Assembly (NCBI GenBank): GCA_025765615.1
Contig: JAIVFJ010000002.1
Coordinates: forward strand, 434,001-498,000
DNA from: Zopfochytrium polystomum
Taxonomy: Eukaryota > Chytridiomycota > Chytridiomycetes > Chytridiales > Chytridiaceae
Reading direction: 5' to 3'
Length of the DNA stretch: 64,000 nucleotides
This document shows positions 46,866-57,926 of this stretch, piece after piece. Within the stretch, counting starts at the first letter, position 1. Every line of letters starts with the position of its first letter. The translations under genes were made by a program, and so were the position numbers. Below the pieces are notes generated by a model. The model had not been told where the DNA came from. It did not search any database and saw only the letters and a list, made by a program, of their open reading frames with translations.

Positions 46866-48728
46866 ATGCCTAAGTGGCCATCACTCCCAAATGCCGTCGT
46901 CGTCCTTTGCACGGTGGTCCTCCTGCTCTACCCGGCCTGCTCCAGGTCCACATTTGCGTCGGAATCATTCCGCTCGACCTCATCGGTACCGTTGGACCCC
47001 ACAACCACTTTAAGAGTCTCTCTCCGGCATATCTTTCGTGCCGGCTTCAAAACAGACTCCAGCCTGTCCAGTAAAACCGCGCCATCCGTCCCGTGGATGG
47101 AGCGAATGGATATCGACGATTCTATGACCTCCTCTGATCACTGGGTTGCTGACCCTTCGTTTGACGCTGCAGCGGACGCAGGGGTGCCGTTTGGCTCCCG
47201 CGGCGCTCGTCCGCCACCATCAATGTCACGTCCCGGCCCTCTACCGTTCGGGGATGGTTTTGATGTGCAGGGAATTCGGGGAAAGATACCAAAGTGGTCT
47301 GCTCTCTCCAAAGCAGCGCTAAGCGCAGAGGGCCGCCGACAAGAATCGGGACAACATCCAATGCTCGTTCCGGAAGAAGATTTTGAGGGACAGTCGGAGT
47401 TTGTTCAGCTTGGTGTCGATGGGGAGATCGTCAAGCTAGTCCATAAGGATGTGCTTGTCCCCGATCACACGGACAATCGCACCGTGCTCGTTTTCGGGCA
47501 GATGGCCTACAATGCGTATTACGAACCGGAAAGCAAAGAATGGATCCAAATTCCGGGATGGGAGACGGTGGGTGCCTGTTTGGGTAGATTGCTTTTTGTA
47601 ACCAAGCCCCGACGCTACAGAGTGACGGTTTCGGATCGACCGGCGATGCAATCCGAGGTCACGTCTTCGCTTCTCCTTCAAATGATATTGTCATCATCGT
47701 CATCAAAGGAACGTCATTGCAAGCACCTTTCTCTAGCGGTCCCACATCCGCCAATGATAAACTTAACGACAACAAGATGTTCTCTTGCTGCTGTGGCAAA
47801 GCGGGTTGGACTTGGACACCTGTTTGCAAGTGCGCGAATAGCGCTGCCACGAGGTGCGATCTCAAGTGTGTTGAACAGGAGTCTGACTTTAAGGAGTCTT
47901 ATTACCGACTTGCAACAGTAAGTTATTGGTCCGCAGTGTTCCATGCTTACTTTTGGTTCAGTCAATTGCGCACACTGTCCAGCAAATTTTCCCCCGCTCT
48001 GCTCTATGGGTGACGGGACACTCTCTTGGAGGCGCACTGGCCTCATTAGTAGCGCTAACTTTCGACCTCCCAGCCTTCACGTTTGAGGCGCCTGGTGACC
48101 TCCTTTTTGCGAAGCGCCTCGGCCTCCTTCCTCCAGCCCCGCCCCAGGTGCCCCAACCCGGAGTTCCGGGGGACGAGACCAAACACGCAAAAGGGCTGGA
48201 AGAATGGGAGCCATACCTTGAAACTCTTCCAATTTTTCAGTTTGGCAATGACGGCGACCCAGTGTACCTTGGTCAATGCAGAAGCGTTACCTCCAGCTGT
48301 TGGTTCGGCGGGGTGAGCTTGTGCAGAGCTTTGTCTTCTTCATCGATGCATTGTGATTTACGTACAGTTTTGTGACACAGTACGCCCTCGAAACACGATG
48401 TCACGTTGGCCGGGAATGCGTCTACGACTCCGATCTCGACGGAAAAACTCCACCTCCGGGTAATTCGCCAATCGACGGTCTTCCAGGTCCCATCAACGAT
48501 GACGAAGATGAAGACGATGACTGGCTCACAGTGGCCCATGAGGAAGTCGCCAGCGAGCTCCGCTCGTCTCCAGGAAACCCACGCACGCTCAAGAGCGTGT
48601 CGATCAACAACCATGGGATCAAGTTTGTCATTGATCGATATCTTGCGTGGTGGGATTACGTTCCTCAGTGTCGAGTGAACTCAAATTACGAAAAGTGCAA
48701 CGATTGCGAGTCGTGGGAGTTCTACTGA
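46866..48728 (+). CDS. Atg15-like class 3 lipase, copy 2 (intact)
   Basis: MPKWPSLPNAVVVLCTVVLL gives a signal peptide or anchor. The core repeats copy 1 with the same intron positions: DHTDNRTVLVFGQMAYNAYY, IVIKGTS, DKLNDNKMFSCCCGKAGW, TGHSLGGALASLVALTFD, DGDPVYLGQC and INNHGIKFVIDRY. Introns begin at about 47569, 47920 and 48313. It differs by a longer N-terminal region and an acidic insert (DDEDEDDDW) before the final block. The frame is open throughout, which supports reading the break in copy 1 as an error or a recent loss. The start lies 287 bases from the divergent RRN6-like start. Confidence 0.88.
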
Positions 48729-49243
48729 GGAGCCGAAGAGAGTGCACTAAGGTCGTTAGGGTTGGGGAAAAGGCACAAACTGGCATACGCATTAAACAAT
48801 CCTTTCTCCCAACATCCACCACTGACAACGCGGACCGAAAAGTTCGACCCATTTGATGTGGTGTTGTGGCTGAAAAAGACACGAGTGCTGGTTTTTTGCA
48901 TCTGTCGACTCTCAGATTGGTTTCTCACACCAAGTTTGGACCTCGCGGTTGACCAAGTGGCGAAATATAAATATTTATTATGATGAGTTAACCAGTGCCA
49001 AGTAGGAGCAGCGTTATATCAATCAACAATTGAAGGTTCACGATGCGAAATGGAAATTAGTGGAGAGCGACCGACACTGACTTCAGTCCGAAACTTGCCA
49101 ACAGGCGCACTTCCATCATCGCTCAAGGCCACTATCGCTCACGGTCATTTTCTCTCCTACCATGCCCTCCACCGTTGCTCGCCTCTTCGATTCAGGAACC
49201 AGAGACTTTCGTTGGTTTGTGCTTGGAATTTCCGGACACAACC
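48729..49243. other. Intergenic between ATG15-like copy 2 and the RFC subunit
   Basis: About 515 bases with no supported gene. An AT-rich patch (TATAAATATTTATTATG) lies at about 48965-48981 and could serve as a 3'-end signal of the lipase gene or a weak TATA region. Confidence 0.5.
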
Positions 49244-50799
49244 ATGTCACTGTGGGTGGACAAGCATCGACCAAGCTCGCTGGACAAACTGGACTACCAC
49301 AAAGGCCTCTCGCTGCAGCTTGCGCGACTAGTAAGAGCTCCTGATCTCATTCATGCGCAAATGATAACGATCGCTCGTCCTCCGCAATGGTTGAAGGCTG
49401 CAAGCAATGACTTTCCACACCTACTGGTGTACGGCCCTTCGGGCGCTGGAAAAAAGACTCGCATCATGTCCGTCTTGAAAGAAATATTTGGATCTGGCGT
49501 TGAGAAGGCAAGGTCATTGATGACAAAATCCATAAATAACGGAGGCCGCACAGCTCAAGATTGATGTGCGCACTTGTACGACGCCTTCCAACAAGAAAAT
49601 TGAAATCAATATCGTCACCAGCAACTACCACCTGGAACTGACGCCGAGGTAAGTACACTCCAGGATGTTGAAATTGCATAGTTACAATTCCCAGCGATGT
49701 CGGATCGTATGATCGTCTTGTTATACAAGACCTCATAAAAGAAGTCGCCCAAACACAACAAGTGGACGCGTCTGCTCGTCGTCAGTTTAAAGGTCAGCCT
49801 ATTTTCGTAATCGGCGCATTTTTGAAAGCTGAATGAATTTCCAGTGGTTGTATTCAACGAAGCTGATAGTCTATCCCGCGACGCCCAAGCCGCTCTTAGG
49901 CGTACTATGGAAAGGTGTGTTGCAAAATCAAGAAAAAACTTTCGTTAACTAATAGCAGATACATGAAGAATTTGCGGGTTATTCTGTGTTGCGACTCAAC
50001 TTCTCGCATCATAGCGCCAATAAGAAGCAGATGCCTACTCGTGCGTGTTAGTGCCCCCACAGATTCTGAGGTAAGAAGTGTGCCCGAGATTTTCAAACTT
50101 TTGATCGACAATTGCTGAATGTCGTGACAGATGTGTGAGGTGATGCAGAAAGTTGCAACAAAAGAATCAATACGTCTACCCCCTGCGTTTGCGCTGCGAA
50201 TTGCGCAGCAATCAAATGGCAACCTCAGGAAAGCCCTTTTAATGCTGGAGGCCGCTCGTGCTCGGCAGTTGAGTTGACCGTAGCCTCTTTTTGTTGTCCT
50301 GCTCAATTTCGGCTCACGCAAGCAATGTCCAGCTACCCTTTCACAGATAAAGAGGAAGTGGTGACGACAGATTGGGAGAATTTTATTGCGGAAATGGCCA
50401 AGTTGATGATCCAAGAGCAGTCCCCAAAACGACTACTTGAGGTCCGTGGAAAGTTCTACGAACTACTGACCCACTGCATCTCGCCTGATACCATTATAAA
50501 GGTAATAGCTGAATTTCATGTCAATGTTTACTAACGATGTCGCATTTACTGTCAAAAACCAGACACTTACCTTCGAGTTGATTAACCATACAGACGTCGC
50601 TATCGTTCCAGCTATCATTAAACTGGCGGCTGAGTATGTGAGTGAAGCTTCATTTATTGTTTCATATTGTTGCTTCAAACTGAGGCCATTTTTCTTTCAG
50701 GAACACGGTATGCGCCAAGGTAGCAAGGCGATTTTTCATCTTGAAGCATTTGCAGCTAAGTTCATGGCTGCTTATAAGCGTTTTGTCTTGGAAGGATAG
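49244..50799 (+). CDS. RFC5: Replication factor C small subunit (human RFC3 / yeast Rfc5)
   Basis: The start MSLWVDKHRPSSLDKLDYHK is diagnostic for this subunit. Intron 1 (about 49332-49406) happens to be open in frame, and removing it restores LARLV..SNDFPHLLVYG. Walker A is GPSGAGKKTR; Walker B and following is VVFNEADSLSRDAQAALRRT; the arginine-finger motif is PIRSRC. Later exons carry GNLRKALLMLEAAR and the C-terminal collar (HGMRQGSKAIFHLEAF), ending RFVLEG at 50799. The clamp loader opens PCNA onto primed DNA; this subunit takes part in all RFC-like complexes, including the Rad24 checkpoint form. Walker B reads NEAD where human has TEVD, a plausible family variation. About seven introns. 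Confidence 0.93.
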
Positions 50800-51979
50800 T
50801 GCGCACAGATGGGTGACTGCAATATAAGTATAAATATGAATGAAGAAAGAAAATACAGATTGTAATAATAGGGAAAAGAAATGCAAAGGGTTGCTATTTG
50901 TTCACGAGTAAATCATATGATGCGAGTACTACTGCTTTCGCCTGAGCAAACTCAGGCAAGGAGTAAGGAAGAAATAAAAAAGGCTTAGCTTGAGTTCTTG
51001 CCCTGGCGAGTTTTTTCAAGGCCCCGCCGGCGTTGCACTAAAGGTGAATAACAATAACTTGGCTGGCTGTGGTTTGAGGATGTGCCTAGCTCAGTGCAAA
51101 ATTCTCCCTCGAACTTCGCTTTAAGAGCTGACTGCTGGCAATGATGTTGTTGTCGACAAAGGCAAAGATTGGTTTGGGAGTTTGCTGGTAAGGGTCGACT
51201 TGGTGGAATAAGCGGTTTCCCGCAAGAGAGATTGGTGGAAGCTGAGATTCTCCACAAGAAACTAGAAAGGAGATGGGACCTCGTGCCAAACTGACTGACT
51301 TGCCAAGGGTTCAATCAAACACCCACATTTATTCATTTTCTTTCTCCCCTCCCTCGTTGCCTCACCCCCCTTTTTTCCTCTTCTTCCTCGTCTTCGCCCT
51401 TCCTGGCCCGTGGAGCCGTCCTGGTGTCCAGTTGCTTTTGACGGCGCTGTCTTCACCCCCTCTCGCTGGTCTGTTTCGGGGATCTCCCTCCTGGAACCAA
51501 GGCACCCCTTCTGGCGGCGCTCACTCTGTCGGACTCGGCCAGAGCTTCTCTCCCTGTCCACATCGCAAGCCGCGCTGTTTTCCTCCGGGTGGCCACTTAC
51601 TCAATCGCTGGCCTCTGTGAAACGCACATTCGTTTCTCCACTTTTCCGATCCATCGCGTCGCCTTTCGGCCATCTCGAATCCATTTGCATTATAGTCCCT
51701 CGTCAGCATCCACCTCTACGTCACCTTCCTCTACCGCCAACGTCCTCTGCTTGTTTTTCTTTGACAGCGTATTCAGCTCCAACTCCGAGTCGCATCCCTT
51801 CCTGCATTCGATTGGGTGAAATACTCCATCTCTTTGGTATCGTATTCGTCGCTTTGGTTTGAAGTCCCCACCAATCGACAGCTTTACTGATCGAACATTT
51901 GGAATTCCCATTTACATCTGCCTGTGCCGCAGGACGCTCTGGTCTCTCCAGTCCAAGCATCCCCTATATTTCATAGACA
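50800..51979. other. Long intergenic region, likely promoter and 5' leader of the GW-repeat gene
   Basis: About 1.2 kb holding the AT-rich 3' flank of the RFC gene (to about 51000) and a pyrimidine-rich stretch (51330-51400, and CT-rich to about 51770) before the next start codon. Open frames on both strands here are low-complexity (Pro/Ser/Arg) and lack family resemblance. A 5'-UTR intron is possible. Confidence 0.5.
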
Positions 51980-54900
51980 TGTCGTGGAACCAACCACAAC
52001 AGCAGCGACCCCAGCAAGCTGCTGGAGTTCCGGTCGCCAGCGGATGGGGTCGTCCGCCTTCCCCTTTGACATCTGTGAACTCCGCTGGTGCGGATTTTTC
52101 GACTCCGACTTCGGGCTTTTCCTCTACCAGCTCCGCTTTCGGTGCCCCCGCCACCACGAACTGGTCAGCGCCTCAGAACCCCCGCCAAAGTTCGGGATCG
52201 TTCTCCGCTGCATCCGGCTCAAACTGGGGCCAGCCACCTTATGCAGCTCCTCGAGCACCCGCGCCTGTCAACCGCGCGAGATCAAACTCTGATCTTCCGA
52301 AGCCATCATGGTAAGCATTCGGAATGTTTCTGTCCAACCGCTAAGTCGTCCCAGGGACTCAATTCCCGGATGGTCGACGTCCTCCACGCCGTCCTCGACT
52401 ACTGGGAATGGTTGGGGTGCCCAACCCCCTTCTTCCACAAGCACCAACGGTTGGCCGTCGGCTCCAACCGGTCCTGCTGTTGGGGTGAGTTTGGTTTGGT
52501 TTTCCCCTTAAATTTCCCCCTTTGTTCTGACTTGTCATGCAAATTAGCGATCGGAAGGTGTGGTTGGCGGCTGGAGTTCGCGAGCAGCTGGCGCCAGTGT
52601 CGACTCATGGAGTCGACCCGTAACCTCAACCCAGTCCAATCAACAGCTTTTAACCTCAGATGGCTGGGGTCGACCGCCATCTGGAGCTTCGATTGAAAGC
52701 GTAAATAATTGGAACCGTCCCGCACAGCAGCAATCTCTTCAAGACGGTTGGGGCAAACCCAACCCACCTGCTTCCACCACAAATTGGAATACCCCTTCCA
52801 CTTGGAACAATCAGTCACAGTCTGCTGTTCAGTCCAGCGTGTCGGGCTGGGGGTCCTCAGACCCCGTCGCTCCGGCCCGCCCCGGTACGGACTGGGCAGC
52901 AGCGCCACGTCCCACTGAATCGGCACTGCACAGCCGACCTGGCGCCGATTGGGCTGCTCCACGCGGTTCCTCTGTCGAGCCTGCTCTGCCGTATCGAACC
53001 GTTACTGACTGGGGACAGCCTCGCCCTTCAGGTGGCTTGGAGCAGAACGGCTGGAACTCACCTTCCCGGCAGAATGTGGAGCCTGCATTTTCCGGTCCAG
53101 AACGGTTCGGTGCTCTTGGTGCCAAATTTCCGGTTTCTGGACTTGGCGATGAAGATGGCAGAAGGGAGATTCGCAAGTCTCGCTCGTCGATCCAATTTGA
53201 ACGACCAGCAGCACCTCAGATTAGGCAGCCTACTGGACCTCCACCGTCGGTCCTTGCGGCAGCGCTGAACCCCCCCGCGAAGAAGGAGGAAGCTCAGAAC
53301 TCCGGAGCTGCACCGAATCCTTCCATGCGCCTCTTTAACCGTTCATTCAACGAGGTCAACAAGTCACTCGGCCTTGGCGGCGACGATGTCAACTTGGTCC
53401 GTTGCATTTGATAAATCTTACGGCTACTTATCAATGTTTCTACTTTCGAAAAGCGCCGGGGCAATCGTCGAGGTGACGATCTCGGAGGAGACCTGTCGAA
53501 AGCCATCGGTCTTTACATTTACGGCATCACCAAAGGAGTGCGAGTCCAAGATATCCTGCAAGTGTTTTCGAAGTTTGGGGATATCACCAACGGTATTACA
53601 TTATGATACATTTTGCGGCCCATTTTACTAACATCATCCCAAGTGGGCATTGTTACGAAACAGAACCGCGAAGGCCGTATCTACGGTATGAGTAAACTTT
53701 GTCAGACAGCTGTAGGATCGTCTTTCTGACTGTATACACAGCGTACGTAGACTACGAAACGGTTGGGTCTGCAGCCAAGGCCATCTCGGCTGTTGAAGGA
53801 AAGCTGTTTTTCGATATGAAAGAGCCTCTTGAGCTTCGCCCCCACTTTGACCGGAAGCCCCCAGTGGAGAGCGATGAGGCTCCAACCTCTGTCCCCAAGA
53901 AAGAAAAAGAGGGGGTGGCGTCGGATAGCTCGAAAAAGGATCTTGGAGGAAAGAAGCAGCCCTCCAGCGGGCCTTCGAAGGAAAATACAGCTCCCTCGTC
54001 GGCGACCACAGATCGTTCAGAGGAGGCTCTCAACAAGCGCACGCTGCACATAGCGAATGTTCCCCAGCAAGTGGACAAGGTCTGCCTTTTTAGCGAACGC
54101 CCTTAAATGCTTACACATTCTCAGTCCGAATTGGAGAAACTCTTCCACCCGTTCGGAGAGATCCGCCGTATTCATATTGTACAGAGGCCGAAAGAGAAAC
54201 GTGCTTTCGCTTTTATTTCGTTCAAAACTGAAGAGTCCGCGGCCAAGGCTATCAGTTCAGTTAAAGACGGGAAACATTTGGGAATGACGGAGCCGTTGAA
54301 GATTGAGTTTTCCAAAGCCGATCAGCTGAAAGATAAGGATAATACGCGGGAGAAGGAGAAGGAGAAGGACACTTCTGGGAGTGGGAAAGCAGACAAAGCA
54401 GGTGGACCATCTGGAAAAGCCGGAGCTAAAGAACGTCCAACCGACCAGCCTTGGAAGAAAGGCGCTGACCTGGCGAAACTATTGGAGAAAACTGCTACTC
54501 CCGCCACTGCTCCTGGCACTGCATCTACTCGCTCAGCGGCGGCCACATCCGCTTCGTCCACTGCTAGTCGTAAAGGATCCGGTGGACGAACAACAATCTT
54601 CATCCGTGATGTTCCCCAGAATGTAACTACAGAGGAGCTAAAGGCTAAATTCAATGCCGTCGGACCGTTGCGCTCTTTCTTCATTGTGGACAAACTTGGA
54701 CCAGAATCTGGCAAGTGTGCAGTCATCGCATTCGAAAAAGGAGATGACGCTGCGAGGGCCGTGAAAGAGAAGATTGAAAATGCGCTCTTCCCACGGCAAA
54801 GGCGATTGACCATCCTGGGCCTTCCGGCCGACGTTCAAGAAGCCCCACTCAAAGCGCACCTGGCGGAATCTGGGGAGGTTCGGCGTGTCGAACTTAAACC

Positions 54901-55387
54901 CAGCGAGGGCAACGCTGCCATGGGCGCCGAAGCCGAGTTCGCCCGTGGGGACGTCGCAATCGTTGTTTTCGCCCGGCTGCTCTCCTCTGGATACAAGGGA
55001 CAGACAGTCAAAGTTGGCTACTCGCCGTCATCTTCCGGTAAAGCAGGCGTTGGCGCTGATGGGAACCCTGTGAATGGCTCCGACCTGAAAGATGATGGGA
55101 ACGACTCCGGGGATGAGGCGGATCACGAAGGCGAACGCAGCGACAGCCGCCGTGGCAGCGAAGCGTCAGTCCCAGGAGAACATCAGACAGTGTCACCTGC
55201 TCCTCAATCTTCACAAACTGTCCTTCCCCCTGCTGGTAGTGAAGTGCAAGACGATGTATCCACCAGTGGAGATGAAACCGACGACGAAGTCGGAGAAGTG
55301 GCCTTCATCAACTCATCCGGAAAGACCCCAACTGTCACCGTCTCCGAGGCTCCCAGCTCGAGTGCGGCAGCTCCAAAGGAGGAGTAA
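51980..55387 (+). CDS. GW/WG-repeat RNA-binding protein with four RRM domains
   Basis: Exons 51980-52310, 52355-52484 and 52548-about 53397 encode about 437 residues of low-complexity N-terminus with some 20 tryptophans, nearly all flanked by G, N, D or S, many as WGxP: SGWGRPP, SNWGQPP, NGWGAQP, DGWGRPP, DGWGKPNPP, TNWNTPSTW, TDWGQPRP. Later exons give RRM1 (KAIGLYIYGITKGVRVQDIL..), RRM2 (KRTLHIANVPQQVDK / RAFAFISFKT), RRM3 (RTTIFIRDVPQNVTTEELK) and RRM4 (RRLTILGLPADVQEAPLK), with charged linkers and an acidic tail ending APKEE. RRM2 keeps an RNP1-like RAFAFISF. Tryptophan repeats of this kind are Argonaute hooks in GW182/TNRC6 and plant proteins; that role here is inferred. It could also be a nucleolin- or Nsr1-like RNP. 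No orthologue is recognised with confidence. Confidence 0.85.
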
Positions 55388-56265
55388 TCGACGTCCTGTC
55401 CATGCGACAGCAGCGGAATCTTTTGCGGATATATCCCTTTTGCCATGGATGTCGTTTCACTTTTCTTTATGAGCCATTCTTTTCTTCCGCCGTTGCTATT
55501 GGCACTTTCAGTTTCCAATTTCTTCTGCTCCGATGAAACTTATTTTCTCATTTGCTCCGCCTGCTGCCATCATCATTGCTGGGCCTCACCCCTGCAATTG
55601 TACAAACGGGCGTTCTTCCTTCCTTGTCTCCTTTCTTTTGTCGTTCTTCGCAGCGTTTGTTTTTGGCTCCTATCTTTGCGGACTGAGGACCCACGAAGAT
55701 GGAGAGCACGTTGGATCAAAACAAATCCGTTGAAACCATCAACCCGCAGTTTTCTAACGGGCGAAAAAGACAGCGTCGCCGTTATTGTTCACGTTGATCT
55801 TTTATAGGACTAACAGTTCGCAGCGACGTGCCGAGCCTTCTTTGCCTTGTGCAGCATAGAGAATCGCCATGAACAGACTCGCTGTGTTAGCTTGCTTGTT
55901 CTCCCATTCGTTTGAGGTTTGAAGAGCAACGGCCATTTGCTCTTGCGGTGCAGATGCCTGACAACCCTGTAAGTCCGTAGTGCATGGTTTGCCAAGGTGA
56001 CACCTGGACGTAGTCTATCACAGTCCACTGTTGATGACTCTTTCTCTTCCCACCAGCCCCTTCGGGGCCCGAACAATAAAACAGAAAAAAAAAAAGCAAC
56101 GGCCTTTTGCTCGCGGTTCTCAATTTCTTCGTTGTTCACCACGCGACGTTGCAATTTACAATCTTATTAATACTCCCACCCGCACACTTTCCCACCCCCC
56201 ACAAACAGTGCATTGTTGCACCGGCCCACCAAGGAATAGTAATAAATAAACTCTCGCCCCCATTA
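55388..56265. other. Convergent intergenic region
   Basis: About 880 bases between the ends of the GW-repeat gene and cardiolipin synthase. It contains a short A-rich run (56083-56096) and AT-rich patches near 56150-56280. Open frames here are short and not convincing. Nothing else is seen. Confidence 0.5.
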
Positions 56266-57562
56266 TCATATCTTATTATTAAGTCGCAGCAAGTTTTTCC
56301 GGTCAAACCAGTAGACAAGCGCCGACGCAACGGTTGTCCCGCAGACTGTCCATCTCAGAACTTCTAGAGGAAGCATGCTCACAGAGTAGCCGGCCGCCGC
56401 CACTGAAAGTGTTGACGCCATGAGCCCGAGCTGCAGGAACGTGTTGAGCTGGGCGGTGAAAAGCGGAATGATTATTTTCGTGAACGTGTGTTCGCGATGA
56501 TTTGAGAGAGAAGTACCTTGCTAATAAGGGGTGGCCTGACTTCGGCGGTGGGTATGGACGCGTCCCAGTACCGGGTCCACGTTTTCTGGGAATAGGAGGA
56601 ATTCTGGTCAGTTCAAGCCGCGATCATGGACCAAGCCAGCTTGTTGTTGGCCTACCGGAGCGGGAAGAGAGATGTAGCGGTACACGAAGACAGCTGCTGT
56701 AAGTCCGACATCCCGACCAATTATTAGGACGGCGAGCCCAGCTGTTCCAGCCAAAGACGAATTAGCCTACGGCACCTCCATAGAACTAAATTTCTGCCAA
56801 CCCACACTCGCTTTTCGCCCCGAAAACTCACTGGGAAGCAGGCCCGAGTACGACAAGGACACGGTCAGGACCGTCATTAGAATTTTGTCAGCGGCCGGAT
56901 CCAGGATCGAGCCGAACGACGTCTTTTGGTTGAAACCCCTAGCGATCAATCCGTCGAGAACGTCGGTCACGGCTGCGACGGCGAGGACCGCAAAGGCGGA
57001 CTGAAAATGCCCGACGGCAATAAGGTAGCCGATGGCTGGGGTCATGGCGATTCGTGTCATGGTGAGGATGTTTGGGATGGTGTAGATGTTTTCGCGAACG
57101 ATGGATTCGACCTGCCGGAGCGGGCAGAAAGCGGGAATTGAGTGAAATCGATTGAAGACGCGAGGGGTTTGAACTCACGCGTTTGGGCAGGAATGCCTTC
57201 GGGGATGCTGGTGGAGGAGCAGGTCGGTTGTTTCCTGGAGAAGGAGGAACCGACGAGAGGCTGCGACCCAGGAGTGGAAGCAAGCAGCCAGTTTGGTTGA
57301 GGACGAGAGGGCATCCTCTGAGCGCATTTCTAAAGTACCAAGGGAGGGTCGACGACGGTGGTGCTGCTGTATGCAGTGGCCGGGCGCGTGACTGTCGGCA
57401 CCGTGGGTTGCCGCGTGGCAGTGGCCGGGTGGCGGGCAGCGGAGTTGTGGTACGTGTGGTTGTGTTTGGTGGCTGATCCAAGCGCGCGGATAAGTGTGGC
57501 GCCAACGGCCGCATGGCGGATGGCGATGCGCGCAAGGCATGCAAGACGCTTGGAGGAAGCAT
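56266..57562 (-). CDS. CRD1: Mitochondrial cardiolipin synthase (CDP-alcohol phosphatidyltransferase type)
   Basis: The start ATG at 57562 opens a Ser/Arg/Pro-rich mitochondrial presequence (MLPPSVLHALRASPS). After an intron comes ENIYTIPNILTMTRIAMTPAIG, then the catalytic CDP-alcohol transferase signature DVLDGLIARGFNQKTSFGS followed by ILDPAADK (D..DG..AR...G...D...D). Further exons encode LAVLIIGRDVGL, RPPLISK and FTAQLNTFLQLGLMA, and a last membrane helix ends in YWFDRKNLLRLNNKI at 56266. The enzyme joins CDP-diacylglycerol and phosphatidylglycerol in the inner membrane. The IGRDVGL and FTAQLNT blocks mark cardiolipin synthase rather than PG-phosphate synthase. Five exons or so, with all catalytic Asp residues present. 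Confidence 0.93.
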
Positions 57563-57926
57563 AAGGCGGTCAGGTGTTGGGTGTTGGGGGCGAGGGAAGC
57601 GCGGCGCGGGCGGAGAGGAGGCAGATACGCAGCCGCAGTTGATCAGCGAGCGGTGTGCCGTGGAAGAAAGGGACTCCAAACACAAACAACAAATTACACG
57701 AACAAACAAACACACAAAAAAAAAAAAAAAGAAAAAAAAAATAGAAACAAAAAAAAAAAAAAGAAGAAATAAAGGCGATCGAACCAAAAGAGGGGAAAAC
57801 GAAAACGACCACCACGTTCCCCCCACACAAAACAAACAACGCGCTCTACCTTTTTGCGCAGAACCTTTTTTTCCCCTATTTCACTCCAACTAATCGACCA
57901 GTCCGACCACACAACAACCGCGCCCA
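57563..57926. promoter_or_regulatory. Divergent promoter of CRD1 and SEC31 with a long A-rich tract
   Basis: 364 bases between divergent starts. The A-rich tract at about 57712-57766 (reading as T-rich for CRD1) is the main structure and fits a nucleosome-depleted bidirectional promoter. The stretch before SEC31 is C/A-rich. Confidence 0.55.
57712..57766 (+). repeat. Poly-A-rich tract
   Basis: About 55 bases of A broken by single G, T and C residues, in the CRD1/SEC31 divergent promoter. Confidence 0.85.

Noticed and set aside
49332..49406. Extra 25-residue insert in the RFC subunit
   Set aside because: It has GT..AG ends, lies between LARLV and SNDFPHLLVYG, which are adjacent in the family, and is best read as an intron that happens to be open.
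51262..51862. Possible small genes upstream of the GW-repeat gene
   Set aside because: Overlapping frames on both strands are low-complexity and show no domain. The pyrimidine bias suits a promoter or leader.
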